This document shows positions 29,375-38,046 of a stretch of 64,000 nucleotides of DNA, in pieces. Origin of the DNA: Pseudarthrobacter sp. AL07. GTDB lineage: Bacteria > Actinomycetota > Actinomycetes > Actinomycetales > Micrococcaceae. The notes beneath the pieces were generated by a model. That model was given only the letters and a program-made list of their open reading frames with translations. It did no database searches and had not been told where the DNA came from. The stretch covers positions 1-64,000 of the forward strand of contig NZ_JASBRB010000008.1 in assembly GCF_029960665.1 (NCBI RefSeq), given 5' to 3'. The position numbers were made by a program, and so were the translations under genes. The first letter of the stretch is position 1. Every line of letters begins with the position of its first letter.

Positions 29375-30091
29375 CTACTCCGCCCGGGCGTCCGGCCCGG
29401 TGTCACTGTCGGCGGGCGTCCCGGCTCCTGCTTCAAGGTAGGCCACCAGATCCTCAATCGAGATCAGGGGGCACCCGTGTTCAGCAGCGAATCCCCGCAG
29501 CCCGTCGAGCCGCATCATTTCACCGTCGTCGTACACAACCTCGGCGATCACGCCCACGGGCTCCAAGCCGGCGAGCCGGCAAAGGTCCACGGCCGCTTCG
29601 GTATGGCCCGGGCGTTCACGCACTCCACCGTTAACTGCCCGGAGCGGGAAAATATGCCCGGGCCGGGTCACGGCCGCCGGGCCGGCGCCCGGGTCTGCGA
29701 GGACGCGGGCCGTGAGGGCCCGGTCCGTGGCGGAGATTCCGGTGCTTACACCCACCGCCGCGTCGCAGGAAATGGTGTACGCGGTGCCCTTCGCGTCCTG
29801 GTTCACGGCCACCATTGGCGGCAGTGCGAGGGCGTCGGCGCGCTCGCCGGTCAGGGGGACGCAAATGACGCCGGAGCTGTAGCGGATGGTCCAGCCCATG
29901 AGGGCAGGGGTGGCATGCTGTGCGGCGAAGATGATGTCGCCTTCGTTTTCGCGGTCCTCGTTGTCCACCACCAGCACGGGCCGGCCGGCGGCCATGGCGC
30001 GGATGGCATCTTCCACAGGGTCAAGTCCGAAGGTTGCGCTAGGCACCGGGCCGGCGTCCGCGGCCGGTTCCAGCCGGACGGTGCCGTTCAT
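29375..30091 (-). CDS. ribB: 3,4-dihydroxy-2-butanone 4-phosphate synthase
   Basis: A 238-residue enzyme making the four-carbon riboflavin precursor from ribulose-5-phosphate. The metal and substrate motif [10 protein letters not shown] is at 43-52, and the later [10 protein letters not shown] and [16 protein letters not shown] contain the second metal His and catalytic residues. The C-terminal 20 residues are acidic and probably disordered. Its start overlaps the ribE stop by four bases (ATGA). No GTP cyclohydrolase domain is attached; ribA follows separately. Confidence 0.95.
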   Translation of the reverse strand: MNGTVRLEPAADAGPVPSATFGLDPVEDAIRAMAAGRPVLVVDNEDRENEGDIIFAAQHATPALMGWTIRYSSGVICVPLTGERADALALPPMVAVNQDAKGTAYTISCDAAVGVSTGISATDRALTARVLADPGAGPAAVTRPGHIFPLRAVNGGVRERPGHTEAAVDLCRLAGLEPVGVIAEVVYDDGEMMRLDGLRGFAAEHGCPLISIEDLVAYLEAGAGTPADSDTGPDARAE

Positions 30092-30723
30092 TGTTCGCCC
30101 CCGGTGGTTGCGCCGGTGCTGAATGCCAGTAACCGTTCGGTGTATTTGGCCAGCACGTCGACTTCAAGGTTGACCCTGCTGCCGGTGTTCTTGGCCCCCA
30201 GGCCGGTCTCCGCCAGCGTGGTGGGGATCAGCCCCACTTCGAACCAGGGCTGCGGCTCCACGGCCGGGCTGACGGCCGTGACGGTGAGCGAGACGCCGTC
30301 GATCGCGATGGAGCCCTTCTCCGCGATATAGCGGGCGAGGTTGGCTGGCACACCGAAGCGGAGGCGATCCCAGTTGCCGAGCGGCTCGCGCTCCAGCAAC
30401 TGCCCGACGCCGTCGACGTGGCCCTGGACGACGTGGCCGTCCAGCCGGCCGCCGGCGGGGACACAACGCTCAAGGTTCACCGGGTCACCGGTGGCAAGTT
30501 CGCCGATGGTACTGCGGACGAGGGTTTCGCCCATCACGTCAACACTGAATTCTTTGCCGTCGATTGCGGTGGCCGTCAGACAGACTCCGTTGACAGCGAT
30601 GGAGCCGCCCAGCCCGAGCCCTTCGGTGGTGCCGGGCGCGCGAAGGCGGAGCGTTGCGCTGGCATCCCCGTCCCGCTCCACGGACAGAACTTGTCCCTGC
30701 TCGGCAATTATTCCGGTAAACAT
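30088..30723 (-). CDS. ribE: Riboflavin synthase, alpha chain
   Basis: A 211-residue protein with two tandem lumazine-binding barrels (about 1-90 and 95-195) that dismutates two lumazines into riboflavin. It starts with the standard [22 protein letters not shown] in the first barrel and [12 protein letters not shown] in the second mark the repeats. It overlaps the ribD stop (TGATG) and the ribB start (ATGA), so translation is coupled on both sides. Confidence 0.96.
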   Translation of the reverse strand: MFTGIIAEQGQVLSVERDGDASATLRLRAPGTTEGLGLGGSIAVNGVCLTATAIDGKEFSVDVMGETLVRSTIGELATGDPVNLERCVPAGGRLDGHVVQGHVDGVGQLLEREPLGNWDRLRFGVPANLARYIAEKGSIAIDGVSLTVTAVSPAVEPQPWFEVGLIPTTLAETGLGAKNTGSRVNLEVDVLAKYTERLLAFSTGATTGGEQ

Positions 30724-31841
30724 CAGTAGCCTCCCATGGCTGGTTCCGCGGCAGCGCGGGATAGTTGTGGTTCAAAAGCTTCGGTTGGTTCTGGTCGGAG
30801 GTGCAGCCTCAGGTCCCGGCCCAGGGTCAGGACCGCGCCGCCGTCGGAGGGGTCCCAGTCCCAGTGCCGGGCATCCGCGAGGGTGGTGATTCCGAGTCCG
30901 TTGAGGGCGGGAGTTCCGGAGCCCAGCAGGGTGGGGGCAACGTAGACAATGAGTTCGTCCACAAGTCCGGCAGCCAGAAATGAACTGAGGATGTGTGAGC
31001 CGCCTTCCACCATGACGTGGCGGACTCCCTCTGCGTAAAGGAGCGAGAGCGCCTCCCGGGGATCCCGCGTGGCGAGGTGGAGCACGTTACCGTCATCACC
31101 GTGGACGGCGGCGTCGGCCGGAATGTCGCGCAGGCCCATCACGGCCCGCAGCGGCTGCTTGCCCGATGTCGCTCCGGACTCGTCCCGGGCTGACAGCCGG
31201 GGGTTGTCCACCAGCACGGTCTGGGTCCCCACGAGGATGGCGTCAATCCGCCGCCTGAGCCCGTGGTTGTCAGCGAGTGACTCGGGCGAGGAGATCCACT
31301 GGCTCGTGCCGTCCTCGGCGGCGATCCGGCCATCCAGCGTCTGGGCGATGTGCAGGGTCACGAACGGGCGTAGTGCGGCCACTCCCAAAAACCACTGACG
31401 GTTCAACTCGAACGACTCGCCGGCAGCGAGGCCGCTGCGGACGTGCACGCCGGCCTTCCGGAGGGTGGCCGCGCCGCCCGCCGCAGGGTCATGCGGGTCG
31501 TCGACGGCATAGACCACGTCCGTGATTCCGGCACGGACGATCGCCTGTGTGCAGGGACCCGTGCGGCCGCTGTGGTCACAGGGTTCCAGCGTGATCACCA
31601 TTGTGCAGCCGCTCAGGTCCAGCCCGGCGGCCTCAGCCTGGGTGATGGCGTCCGCTTCCGCATGGGGTGTGCCGGCGCCGCGGTGGTAGCCCGTCACAAG
31701 CCGGTGACCGGCAGCATCGATGACGACGGCGCCCACCAGCGGATTCGCCCCGCGCGGACCCTGCAGGGCTGCTTCGAGCGCCGCGTCCATGGCGGCGGTT
31801 TCGGCGGCGGTGAACGCCGTGACGTTTTCGATCCGGGTCAT
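30723..31841 (-). CDS. ribD: Bifunctional pyrimidine deaminase/reductase
   Basis: A 372-residue enzyme for two riboflavin steps. The N-terminal deaminase (about 12-150) has the zinc motifs GTPHAEADAI (His60, Glu62) and LEPCDHSGRTGPC (Cys88, Cys97). The C-terminal reductase has DGRIAAEDGTSQWIS and VEGGSHILSSFL. ATG 31841 has no good ribosome binding site of its own and overlaps, as ATGA, the end of a 27-codon leader ORF. The gene lies 177 bases after an FMN riboswitch and heads the operon. Confidence 0.95.
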   Translation of the reverse strand: MTRIENVTAFTAAETAAMDAALEAALQGPRGANPLVGAVVIDAAGHRLVTGYHRGAGTPHAEADAITQAEAAGLDLSGCTMVITLEPCDHSGRTGPCTQAIVRAGITDVVYAVDDPHDPAAGGAATLRKAGVHVRSGLAAGESFELNRQWFLGVAALRPFVTLHIAQTLDGRIAAEDGTSQWISSPESLADNHGLRRRIDAILVGTQTVLVDNPRLSARDESGATSGKQPLRAVMGLRDIPADAAVHGDDGNVLHLATRDPREALSLLYAEGVRHVMVEGGSHILSSFLAAGLVDELIVYVAPTLLGSGTPALNGLGITTLADARHWDWDPSDGGAVLTLGRDLRLHLRPEPTEAFEPQLSRAAAEPAMGGY

Positions 31842-31921
31842 GGGGCAGCCACCAGTTGGGCGGCTGCGGTTCCCGGAGCATGGGAAATCCTGGCTTCAAA
31901 GAGCCATCGCAAGGGGTTCAT
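31838..31921 (-). CDS. Possible leader ORF translationally coupled to ribD
   Basis: A 27-codon ORF beginning MNPLRWLFEA and ending AAAQLVAAP. Its TGA overlaps the ribD ATG (ATGA). It lies between the FMN riboswitch and ribD, and GGGAAGGA is upstream, though about 13 bases from the start. Codons 4-7 form one arm of a 10-bp hairpin. It resembles no RibD N-terminus. It may be a coupling leader or a chance ORF. Confidence 0.3.
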   Translation of the reverse strand: MNPLRWLFEARISHAPGTAAAQLVAAP

Positions 31922-31960
31922 GTGTGTTGTCGTTCCTTCCCTCTAGAACCGCGATGGCTC
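31901..31960 (-). promoter_or_regulatory. Hairpin downstream of the FMN riboswitch (possible expression platform)
   Basis: Arms GAGCCATCGC (31901-31910) and GCGATGGCTC (31951-31960) pair perfectly. An inner GGTTC/GAACC pair encloses a loop that contains GGGAAGGA and the ATG of the leader ORF. Folding would hide this start region, so it could be the switching element; there is no U run for termination. Confidence 0.4.
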
Positions 31961-32017
31961 CGGGGGTATACGACAGCAGAAGACCGCAGCGCCAAAGGGC
32001 GCCGCAGATACAGCTGT

Positions 32018-32167
32018 ACGTGCTTCTCTCATCCAGACTTTAACTGTCGGTACCGGAATTTCACCAGTTCAACCGTCCGCCGGTTCCTTCCCTGAAGGGG
32101 AAAACGCCGGCTCGCGGGTCGCGGACTATCACCGCCGGTTCGGACTTACACCGACCCCGGAGCACGT
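32018..32167 (-). ncRNA. FMN riboswitch (RFN element)
   Basis: The minus strand shows the conserved RFN core in order: GGGGTCGGTGTAAGTCC, then ACCGGCGGTGATAGTCC, GCGACCCGCGAGCCGGC, GACGGTTGAACTGGTGAAATTCC, GGTACCGACAGTTAAAGTC and TGGATGAGAGAAG. The closing stem P1 pairs ACGTGCT with AGCACGT at the ends given. It binds flavin mononucleotide and should lower ribDEBAH expression when FMN is plentiful. Confidence 0.95.
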
Positions 32168-32209
32168 ATTGTGTGTTGCTATTGTGCCATAACCACAAGG
32201 TGGCCCAGA

Positions 32210-32890
32210 CTATTCCGCGGACGCCGCACGTAACTTTATGCTGCCGGCTTCGCGGAGCCGTCCGATGGCTGCAGCCGGGTCCTCCGCGCCGTAAACAGCC
32301 GAACCCGCGACGAACACGTTCGCGCCTGCTTCGGCGGCGCGCAGAATGGTTTCCTCGGTAATGCCGCCGTCCACCTGGATGGCGACATTGATTCCGGAGC
32401 CGTCAATGGCTGCCCGGGCCCTGCGGATCTTGGGCAGGGTGAAGTCCAGGAACGCCTGACCACCGAACCCCGGCTCCACCGTCATGATCAGGAGCATGTC
32501 CAGTTCCTCAAGCATGTCCAGGTAGGGTTCCACAGCCGTGGCAGGGCGCAGCGCCATGCCGGCCTTGGAGCCGCGGGCCCTCAGTTCGCGGGCCAGTTTG
32601 ACCGGCGCAATGGAGGCTTCAGCGTGGAAGGTCACGGAGGCCAGCCCTGCGTCGGCGAACCCCGGCGCCCAGCGGTCGGCGTCGGAGATCATCAGGTGGG
32701 CGTCCAGCGGGACGGGGCTGACCGCCTGGATCCGTTGGACCACCGGCAGGCCCAAGGTGAGGTTGGGGACAAAGTGGTTGTCCATAACATCCACGTGCAC
32801 GGCGTCAGCGTTGCTGATGCGCTGCAGTTCGGCTTCGAGGTTGACGAAGTCGGCGGACAGGATGCTGGGATTGATGCAGCATTGCGGCAT
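32210..32890 (-). CDS. rpe: Ribulose-phosphate 3-epimerase
   Basis: A 226-residue TIM barrel interconverting ribulose-5-phosphate and xylulose-5-phosphate in the pentose phosphate pathway. It shows [27 protein letters not shown] (metal His32, catalytic Asp34), [14 protein letters not shown] with the catalytic phosphate loop, and IQVDGGI with the second Asp. I chose ATG 32890 (GAAAGG nine bases upstream); the upstream GTG 32905 is an alternative. It follows rsmB by 18 bases. Its product ribulose-5-phosphate is also the RibB substrate. Confidence 0.95.
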   Translation of the reverse strand: MPQCCINPSILSADFVNLEAELQRISNADAVHVDVMDNHFVPNLTLGLPVVQRIQAVSPVPLDAHLMISDADRWAPGFADAGLASVTFHAEASIAPVKLARELRARGSKAGMALRPATAVEPYLDMLEELDMLLIMTVEPGFGGQAFLDFTLPKIRRARAAIDGSGINVAIQVDGGITEETILRAAEAGANVFVAGSAVYGAEDPAAAIGRLREAGSIKLRAASAE

Positions 32891-32908
32891 GGCGGAACCT
32901 TTCACGGG

Positions 32909-34486
32909 TCAGGCTTTCTTCCGGATGAGGGCCAGGAACATGGCATCGGTGCTGTGGATGTGCGGCCAGAGTTGCGCGGTGTGTTCGTGCCCGGCGTCCA
33001 GGTGGCCGGTCAGGCTGACGCCGTCCAGCACAGCGCCGGCGTCGATCAGTTCTAGGTCCTCGCGCTTGCGCAGCACATCACTGACGACGGCGGTGGTCTC
33101 TGCGGGGTGCGGTGAGCACGTCACGTAGGCCACGACGCCGCCGGGTTTGACAGCAGCAAGTGCGGACATGAGCAGTTGGCGCTGCAGCGGTCCGAGGTCC
33201 GTCAGGTCCTTGGGGGTGCGCCGCCAGCGCGACTCGGGGCGGCGGCGCAGGGCGCCGAGCCCGGTGCACGGCGCGTCGACGAGGACACGGTCAAAGCTCT
33301 CCGCCATCTCCGTGCCGACCTCGCGGCCGTCGCCGGTGCGCACATGCCAGATCTCGTGCGGAACTGCGGCCAAGGCCTGCCTGACCAGCTTGGCGCGGTG
33401 CGGTGCGGGCTCGTTAGCCAGCAGGGTCGCGCCCTGCTGCCGGGCGAGGGCGCCGAGCAGCGCGGCTTTGCCGCCGGGGCCGGCGCAGAGATCGAGCCAG
33501 CGTTCGCCTGCCCCGTCGCTGCCGGTACCAAGATCTACGGCGGCCATGGCGCGGGCCACCAGTTGGGAGCCGACATCCTGGACGCGCGTGCTGCCTTCCC
33601 GGATGGACGCGAGGCGGCCCAGGTCTCCGCCGCTGGAGAGCGCCGAGCCCTCCACTAGTTCACCGGGGGTTGCCCCGCCCTCCAGAGCTTCATCCAGGCT
33701 GCCCAGGCCGGGCAGGGCCACGAGGTTAACCACCGGAGCCGCGTTATCGGCTTCCAGCAGATCGTTGATTTCGGCGGCTGACCGTCCATGGGCCACCAAC
33801 GACTGGCGCATGGCCCGGACAATCCATTCGGGGTGGGCGTACCGAAGGGACGCGATGGTGGTTTCGTCGCTTTCACCGGCGACGAGGATCTCAAGCCACT
33901 CCTCCAGCGTGTGTGCTGTGACTTTCCGCAATACTGCGTTTATCAGGGCGGAGGGTCCGGCGCCGATGACGGCGCGGGCCAGGCCCACAGTCTGATCCAG
34001 GGCGGCGTGAGCCGGGACGCGCATGGCCAGCAGCTGATGGGTGCCGATCCGCAGGGCGTCGAGAATGGCAGGGTCAAGCTGGTCCAGCGGCCGGTCAACG
34101 CAGCGGGCCAGGATGGCATCGTACGTGCCCTGGCCGCGCAGGGCGCCGTAGCTAAGCTCGGTGGCGAAGCCGGCGTCGCGCTTGTCCAGGCCGTGATGGC
34201 GGATGCGGGACGGGAGCACCAGGTTGGCGTAGGCATCCTCGGCGGCTACCGCGCGCAGGACTTCAAAAGCCACCAGCCGCGCGGGGTCAGCCCGGCGGGT
34301 CCGCTGCGCAGGAGCGTTTTCGGTGAAGCTCCGCTGGGAGGGGCGGTTGCGTTCGCGGCCCTGGGCGTTGCGCTGGCTGGAATCCCGCGGCCCGCCCTTG
34401 CCCCGTCCGCTGTTGCCGCGTCCGCCGCCCGGGGCGCCGCTGCCGCTGCCGCCCGTGCCGCTTGCATTACCGCCGGATTCGCTCAT
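32909..34486 (-). CDS. rsmB: 16S rRNA cytosine-C5 methyltransferase (RsmB/NOP family)
   Basis: A 525-residue protein. The first 75 residues are low-complexity, rich in Gly, Ser, Arg and Asn. A NusB-like RNA-binding domain follows (RLVAFEVLRAVAAEDAYANL to about 230), then the SAM-dependent methyltransferase: LDLCAGPGGKAALLGALA, RVLVDAPCTGLGALRRRPE with one catalytic-pair Cys and VTCSPHPAET with the other. It should modify position 967-type cytosine in 16S rRNA. The start overlaps the fmt stop (ATGA). Confidence 0.93.
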   Translation of the reverse strand: MSESGGNASGTGGSGSGAPGGGRGNSGRGKGGPRDSSQRNAQGRERNRPSQRSFTENAPAQRTRRADPARLVAFEVLRAVAAEDAYANLVLPSRIRHHGLDKRDAGFATELSYGALRGQGTYDAILARCVDRPLDQLDPAILDALRIGTHQLLAMRVPAHAALDQTVGLARAVIGAGPSALINAVLRKVTAHTLEEWLEILVAGESDETTIASLRYAHPEWIVRAMRQSLVAHGRSAAEINDLLEADNAAPVVNLVALPGLGSLDEALEGGATPGELVEGSALSSGGDLGRLASIREGSTRVQDVGSQLVARAMAAVDLGTGSDGAGERWLDLCAGPGGKAALLGALARQQGATLLANEPAPHRAKLVRQALAAVPHEIWHVRTGDGREVGTEMAESFDRVLVDAPCTGLGALRRRPESRWRRTPKDLTDLGPLQRQLLMSALAAVKPGGVVAYVTCSPHPAETTAVVSDVLRKREDLELIDAGAVLDGVSLTGHLDAGHEHTAQLWPHIHSTDAMFLALIRKKA

Positions 34487-35403
34487 TCGAAGACCACGCT
34501 TTCCAGTGTTGCCATGCCACGCGCCCAATCGGCGGCGGCCATCATCTTTTTGCCCGAAGGCTGGATCCTCGTCAGCTCCACGGCGTGGGATCCGGTGCCC
34601 ACCAGGACGCTTTTCCCGTCGAGGAATACTGCGCCGGGCTGCAGGTCAGTGTCACCGGGCCGCAGCCGGACGGGTTCGAGTTTGACGCGCTGTCCGTCCA
34701 GGGTGGTCCAGGCGCCGGGCTCGGGGGTTACGCCGCGGGCGCGCCTGCCGATGGCCAGGGCGGGCTGCTTCCAGTCAAGCCGGCCGTCATCGATGGTCAG
34801 TTTGGGGGCCAGCGAAACGTCGCCGACCTGCGGCTGCGCAGCTGCCCTCCCGGCCTCGACGGCGGACAGCGTCTGGGCAAGGAGCACAGCCCCGCTGTAG
34901 GACAGCCGCTCCAGCAGTGCTCCAGCGGTGTCTTCAGGGCCAACGCCCTCGGTCAGCGTTCCGAAGACCGGGCCGGTGTCCAATCCTTCCTCCAGCAGGA
35001 AGGTGACTGCACCGGTGACGTCGTCGCCGGCCATCACGGCCCGCTGCACGGGGGCGGCTCCACGCCAGGCGGGAAGCAGGGAAAAGTGCAGGTTAATCCA
35101 ACCGTGCGGGGGTACATCCAGGGCGGCGCGCGGAATCAGTCCGCCGTAGGCCACGATGGCAGCCACGTCCGGCTTGGCCGCTTCGATCTTCGCCGTTACG
35201 GCCTCGTCCACGCGGGCGGCGTGGATGATCTCGATTCCCAGCTCGGCAGCGCGGGCTGCAACGGGCGACGGCGTCAGCACCCGTTTGCGCCCTATCGGTG
35301 CGTCGGGACGGGTCAGGACCGCAACGATTTCAAAGCCGGCCGCAATCAGGGCATCGAGGGAGGGGACCGCCACGGCGGGGGTGCCGGCAAAGAGTACCCT
35401 CAT
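34483..35403 (-). CDS. fmt: Methionyl-tRNA formyltransferase
   Basis: A 306-residue enzyme adding formyl to initiator Met-tRNA from 10-formyl-THF. It shows MRVLFAGTPAVAVPSL, the hydrolase-type motif INLHFSLLPAWRGAAP with catalytic Asn and His, and LEEGLDTGPVF with the catalytic Asp; the OB-fold C-terminal domain starts near 205. It overlaps the def stop by ATGA. def-fmt pairing is typical, since Def later removes the formyl group. Confidence 0.96.
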   Translation of the reverse strand: MRVLFAGTPAVAVPSLDALIAAGFEIVAVLTRPDAPIGRKRVLTPSPVAARAAELGIEIIHAARVDEAVTAKIEAAKPDVAAIVAYGGLIPRAALDVPPHGWINLHFSLLPAWRGAAPVQRAVMAGDDVTGAVTFLLEEGLDTGPVFGTLTEGVGPEDTAGALLERLSYSGAVLLAQTLSAVEAGRAAAQPQVGDVSLAPKLTIDDGRLDWKQPALAIGRRARGVTPEPGAWTTLDGQRVKLEPVRLRPGDTDLQPGAVFLDGKSVLVGTGSHAVELTRIQPSGKKMMAAADWARGMATLESVVFE

Positions 35404-35978
35404 GTGGTGGTGCCGCCGCCGAAGCTGGCACCACCGAAACTGGACCCGACCGTCTTGGCGCGCTTCGTCGTCGTGCGTTCCGTGATGGCGTCATAGTTTG
35501 CATTGCGGATGGAGCGCAGCGCCGTCTTCCGGTCCACGCCTTCCAGCCTGTCGGTGAACAGGATGCCGTCCAGGTGGTCCGTCTCGTGCTGGAAGCAACG
35601 GGCCAGCATGCCCGCCCCCTCTACAGCGACAGGAATCCCGTTGAGGTCGACGCCAGTGGCGCGGGTGGCGCGGAAACGCCGGACCGGGAACGCCAGGCCA
35701 GGAATCGACAGGCAACCTTCAACCTGGTCCGCCTGGAAGTCCTCGCTGTTTTCCAGGACCGGATTGATGATGTGGCCCTCCACGCCGTCGATCCGGTAGG
35801 TGAAGACCCGCTGGCTGACGCCAATCTGCGGGGCCGCGAGGCCGGCGCCGTCAACGTCCTCCATGGTTTCCATCATGTCCGCAACCAGTTTGGCAAGATC
35901 AGGACCGAATTCCGTCACGGGATCGGCCACTGTGCGGAGCACGGGATCACCAATGATGCGGATATTCAGAATGGCCAT
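35400..35978 (-). CDS. def: Peptide deformylase
   Basis: A 192-residue metalloprotease removing N-formyl from nascent proteins. All three motifs are present: GAGLAAPQIG (44-53), EGCLS (87-91, metal Cys89) and HETDH (131-135) with both metal His and the catalytic Glu. The C-terminal Gly/Ser-rich tail (about 178-192) is non-conserved. ATG 35978 is preceded by GAGGAAAG. The longer frame to 36074 would add an unsupported Pro-rich leader. Confidence 0.96.
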   Translation of the reverse strand: MAILNIRIIGDPVLRTVADPVTEFGPDLAKLVADMMETMEDVDGAGLAAPQIGVSQRVFTYRIDGVEGHIINPVLENSEDFQADQVEGCLSIPGLAFPVRRFRATRATGVDLNGIPVAVEGAGMLARCFQHETDHLDGILFTDRLEGVDRKTALRSIRNANYDAITERTTTKRAKTVGSSFGGASFGGGTTT

Positions 35979-36086
35979 GTGCTGTCTTTCCTCACGGTGG
36001 GCGTTATTGGCGAACCTATCCAGTTTAGGTGCAGGGGCACCAGTCGCGGGACTGGGGACAGGCGGCCTGGGCACACGCGTGCCCTG

Positions 36087-36947
36087 CTAGGCGCTGCGGG
36101 CCTGCGCGGAGACGGGCGGCGCAACCGGAAGAAGCGCGGAACCGGCGGCGAGCGTATCGGCCGACAGTTCCCAGACCCGTCGCAGCGCGCAGAACTTCCA
36201 CCAGTGATGCTTGAGGACGTCGGGGTTGGCGCGGACCGGACGGACTTCTGTTTCCCCGATGGCCACAGCTAGCAGCAGCGGGTTCTCGCCGTACTTCCAA
36301 GGCTCCCATTCCCCGGCCACGGCATCCACCAGGCTTTCTTCGGCCTTCATGCCCGCCACCAGTTGCATGACAACTTTGTCGTCCAGCGGCTTGACGGTGC
36401 CGTCCCGCGTGGTGCCCTTGGTCTTGTAGTCAATAACGCAGATCCGGCCGTTGATTTTGGCCACGAGGTCCAGCGTCCCCGCGTAGCCCACTGACTTGTT
36501 CCAGACGGTGATCTCCGGGGCGATGGGCTCCACTCCGTAGAGCTCCCACCATTCATCGAACCGCAGGGCAAAGCCTTCCTCGCCGTTGGCTGCAAGGGCC
36601 TCTCGCGTCTCCCTCATGGTGTGGGGCCGGCCCAGGGCACGGAGCGCAACCTGCTCGCAGTAGTTATGGACGCGGTCACCGCGTTTGGCTGCCTCGTCGC
36701 GGTATTTTTCCGCGGCCTTGGAGGCCCGGTTGACGGCCTGCCGGATTTTCGCCGGACTGCCCAGGCAATCGGCCAGCAGCGGATCCTTCGCCAGGCTACT
36801 CGCCCCCATGTAACCGAACCAGCCGTCCAGTCCGTGCGGCTGCTGGCCGATCACGGTGGTGATGGACGGAACGGAAAACTGCTCGGAGGTGGACCGCGCA
36901 TACATCCGGCCGTATTCCGTGGCGTGGGCAAGGAGTGGATCAGTCAT
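36087..36947 (-). CDS. PD-(D/E)XK nuclease-like protein of unknown role
   Basis: A 286-residue protein with the RecB/Cas4-like nuclease pattern: RGDRVHNYCEQ (His94) in a helix, Glu145 in APEITVWN, then GYAGTLDLVAKINGR with Asp160 and VIDYKTKG with Asp173-Tyr-Lys175. QLVAGMKAEE (about 195) fits the late Gln/Tyr helix of the fold. It therefore looks catalytically competent. No helicase, integrase or Cas gene is nearby; the neighbours are def-fmt-rsmB and a tRNA. I recall similar hypothetical proteins in Arthrobacter genomes. DNA maintenance is possible but unproven. Confidence 0.7.
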   Translation of the reverse strand: MTDPLLAHATEYGRMYARSTSEQFSVPSITTVIGQQPHGLDGWFGYMGASSLAKDPLLADCLGSPAKIRQAVNRASKAAEKYRDEAAKRGDRVHNYCEQVALRALGRPHTMRETREALAANGEEGFALRFDEWWELYGVEPIAPEITVWNKSVGYAGTLDLVAKINGRICVIDYKTKGTTRDGTVKPLDDKVVMQLVAGMKAEESLVDAVAGEWEPWKYGENPLLLAVAIGETEVRPVRANPDVLKHHWWKFCALRRVWELSADTLAAGSALLPVAPPVSAQARSA

Positions 36948-36997
36948 ACAAAGACTCTTTCACAGGGGGCTGACAGAATGGCGGACACACAAAAAAA

Positions 36998-37029
36998 GTC
37001 CGTTTCCGCTCGGCTGAGCGGAAACGGAC
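36998..37029 (-). terminator. Terminator of tRNA-Val (CAC)
   Basis: A perfect 14-bp stem (GTCCGTTTCCGCTC with GAGCGGAAACGGAC) around a 4-base loop. On the minus strand a run of seven T follows. It lies 12 bases after the tRNA 3' end. Confidence 0.92.
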
Positions 37030-37041
37030 CAGATTCCTCGG

Positions 37042-37113
37042 TGGGCGATACTGGGTTCGAACCAGTGACCTCTTCGGTGTGAACGAAGCGCGCTACCACT
37101 GCGCCAATCGCCC
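37042..37113 (-). tRNA. tRNA-Val (anticodon CAC)
   Basis: A 72-base cloverleaf on the minus strand: acceptor GGGCGAT/ATCGCCC plus A, D arm GCGCAGTGGTAGCGC, anticodon loop TTCACAC (CAC, codon GUG) and T loop GTTCGAACC. CCA is not encoded. Confidence 0.95.
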
Positions 37114-37341
37114 CGATGCCTTTGAATGCTAGCCGACCCGGCGGGGTTTATGGAAATCGAGCCGGGACCAGCCTCGAATTACACGCCTGTAATTAGAAAG
37201 ATCCCCTAGATTGCAGGGATCCAGGGGCATTGCCGCCGTTGCGGCACGTTCGATTTGGAGAATCCCTGAACCTCCTATAGAGTTCTTACTCGTTGGAACG
37301 CGAGGAAATGCCCGAAACGGCACGGATTCTGCGGCCCAAAT

Positions 37342-37414
<73 letters not shown>

Positions 37415-37461
37415 CGCAGGACACTGTCACGGCAAAGGTTTTTCGGAATCAGAGCTAACAC

Positions 37462-37532
37462 GGTGGGTTGGCCGAGAGGCGAGGCAGCGGCCTGCAAAGC
37501 CGTTCACACGGGTTCGAATCCCGTACCCACCT
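37462..37532 (+). tRNA. tRNA-Cys (anticodon GCA)
   Basis: A 71-base cloverleaf: acceptor GGTGGGT/ACCCACC plus T, anticodon loop CTGCAAA (GCA) and T loop GTTCGAATC. The only Cys tRNA in the window. Confidence 0.95.
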
Positions 37533-37571
37533 CGGTGAAAACCATGGATTCCGGTTCAGGCCGGACGAAAT

Positions 37572-37643
37572 GGGCGATTGGCGCAGCGGTAGCGCGCTTC
37601 CCTGACACGGAAGAGGTCACTGGTTCGATCCCAGTATCGCCCA
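37572..37643 (+). tRNA. tRNA-Val (anticodon GAC), copy 1
   Basis: A 72-base cloverleaf: acceptor GGGCGAT/ATCGCCC plus A, anticodon loop CTGACAC (GAC) and T loop GTTCGATCC. The next bases are CCA, so CCA may be encoded in this copy. It closely resembles the minus-strand Val(CAC) gene at 37042. Confidence 0.96.
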
Positions 37644-37704
37644 CCAAGCAAGGAAACTTGCTTCATGCAGTCGGCCAGGCCACCCGCCGGGCTGTACTTC
37701 ATAC

Positions 37705-37777
<73 letters not shown>

Positions 37778-37821
37778 CTCCACCCCAGTAATAAATCCGA
37801 AATGGGCGGATTCCCGGTTCC

Positions 37822-37893
37822 GGGCGATTGGCGCAGCGGTAGCGCGCTTCCCTGACACGGAAGAGGTCACTGGTTCGATCCCAGTATCGCCCA
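37822..37893 (+). tRNA. tRNA-Val (anticodon GAC), copy 2
   Basis: 72 bases identical to copy 1 at 37572. It is followed by CACAC, not CCA. Last gene of the cluster, with an intrinsic terminator six bases downstream. Confidence 0.96.
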
Positions 37894-37898
37894 CACAC

Positions 37899-37924
37899 AG
37901 CAGCTCCCCGTGAGCTGCTTTTTT
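37899..37924 (+). terminator. Terminator of the tRNA cluster
   Basis: Stem AGCAGCTC / GAGCTGCT (8 bp), loop CCCGT, then six T. A classic intrinsic terminator for the five-gene tRNA transcript. Confidence 0.92.
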
Positions 37925-37971
37925 GTTGCCCGAAAAGGCCGGCCCCGACTTTACAACATTTGTCACAGCGC

Positions 37972-38000
37972 TTGGCACGCCCTGCAGACAGGTCTAGGAT
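37972..38000 (+). promoter_or_regulatory. Promoter of the MT0933-like gene
   Basis: TTGGCA (37972-37977) and TAGGAT (37995-38000) are separated by exactly 17 bases, about 47 bases before the start codon. Both boxes are close to the housekeeping sigma consensus. Confidence 0.6.
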
Positions 38001-38046
38001 CGGTTGCGGAGGAGCAAACTGGCTCCGCGATTGAAGGGAGGTGCTC

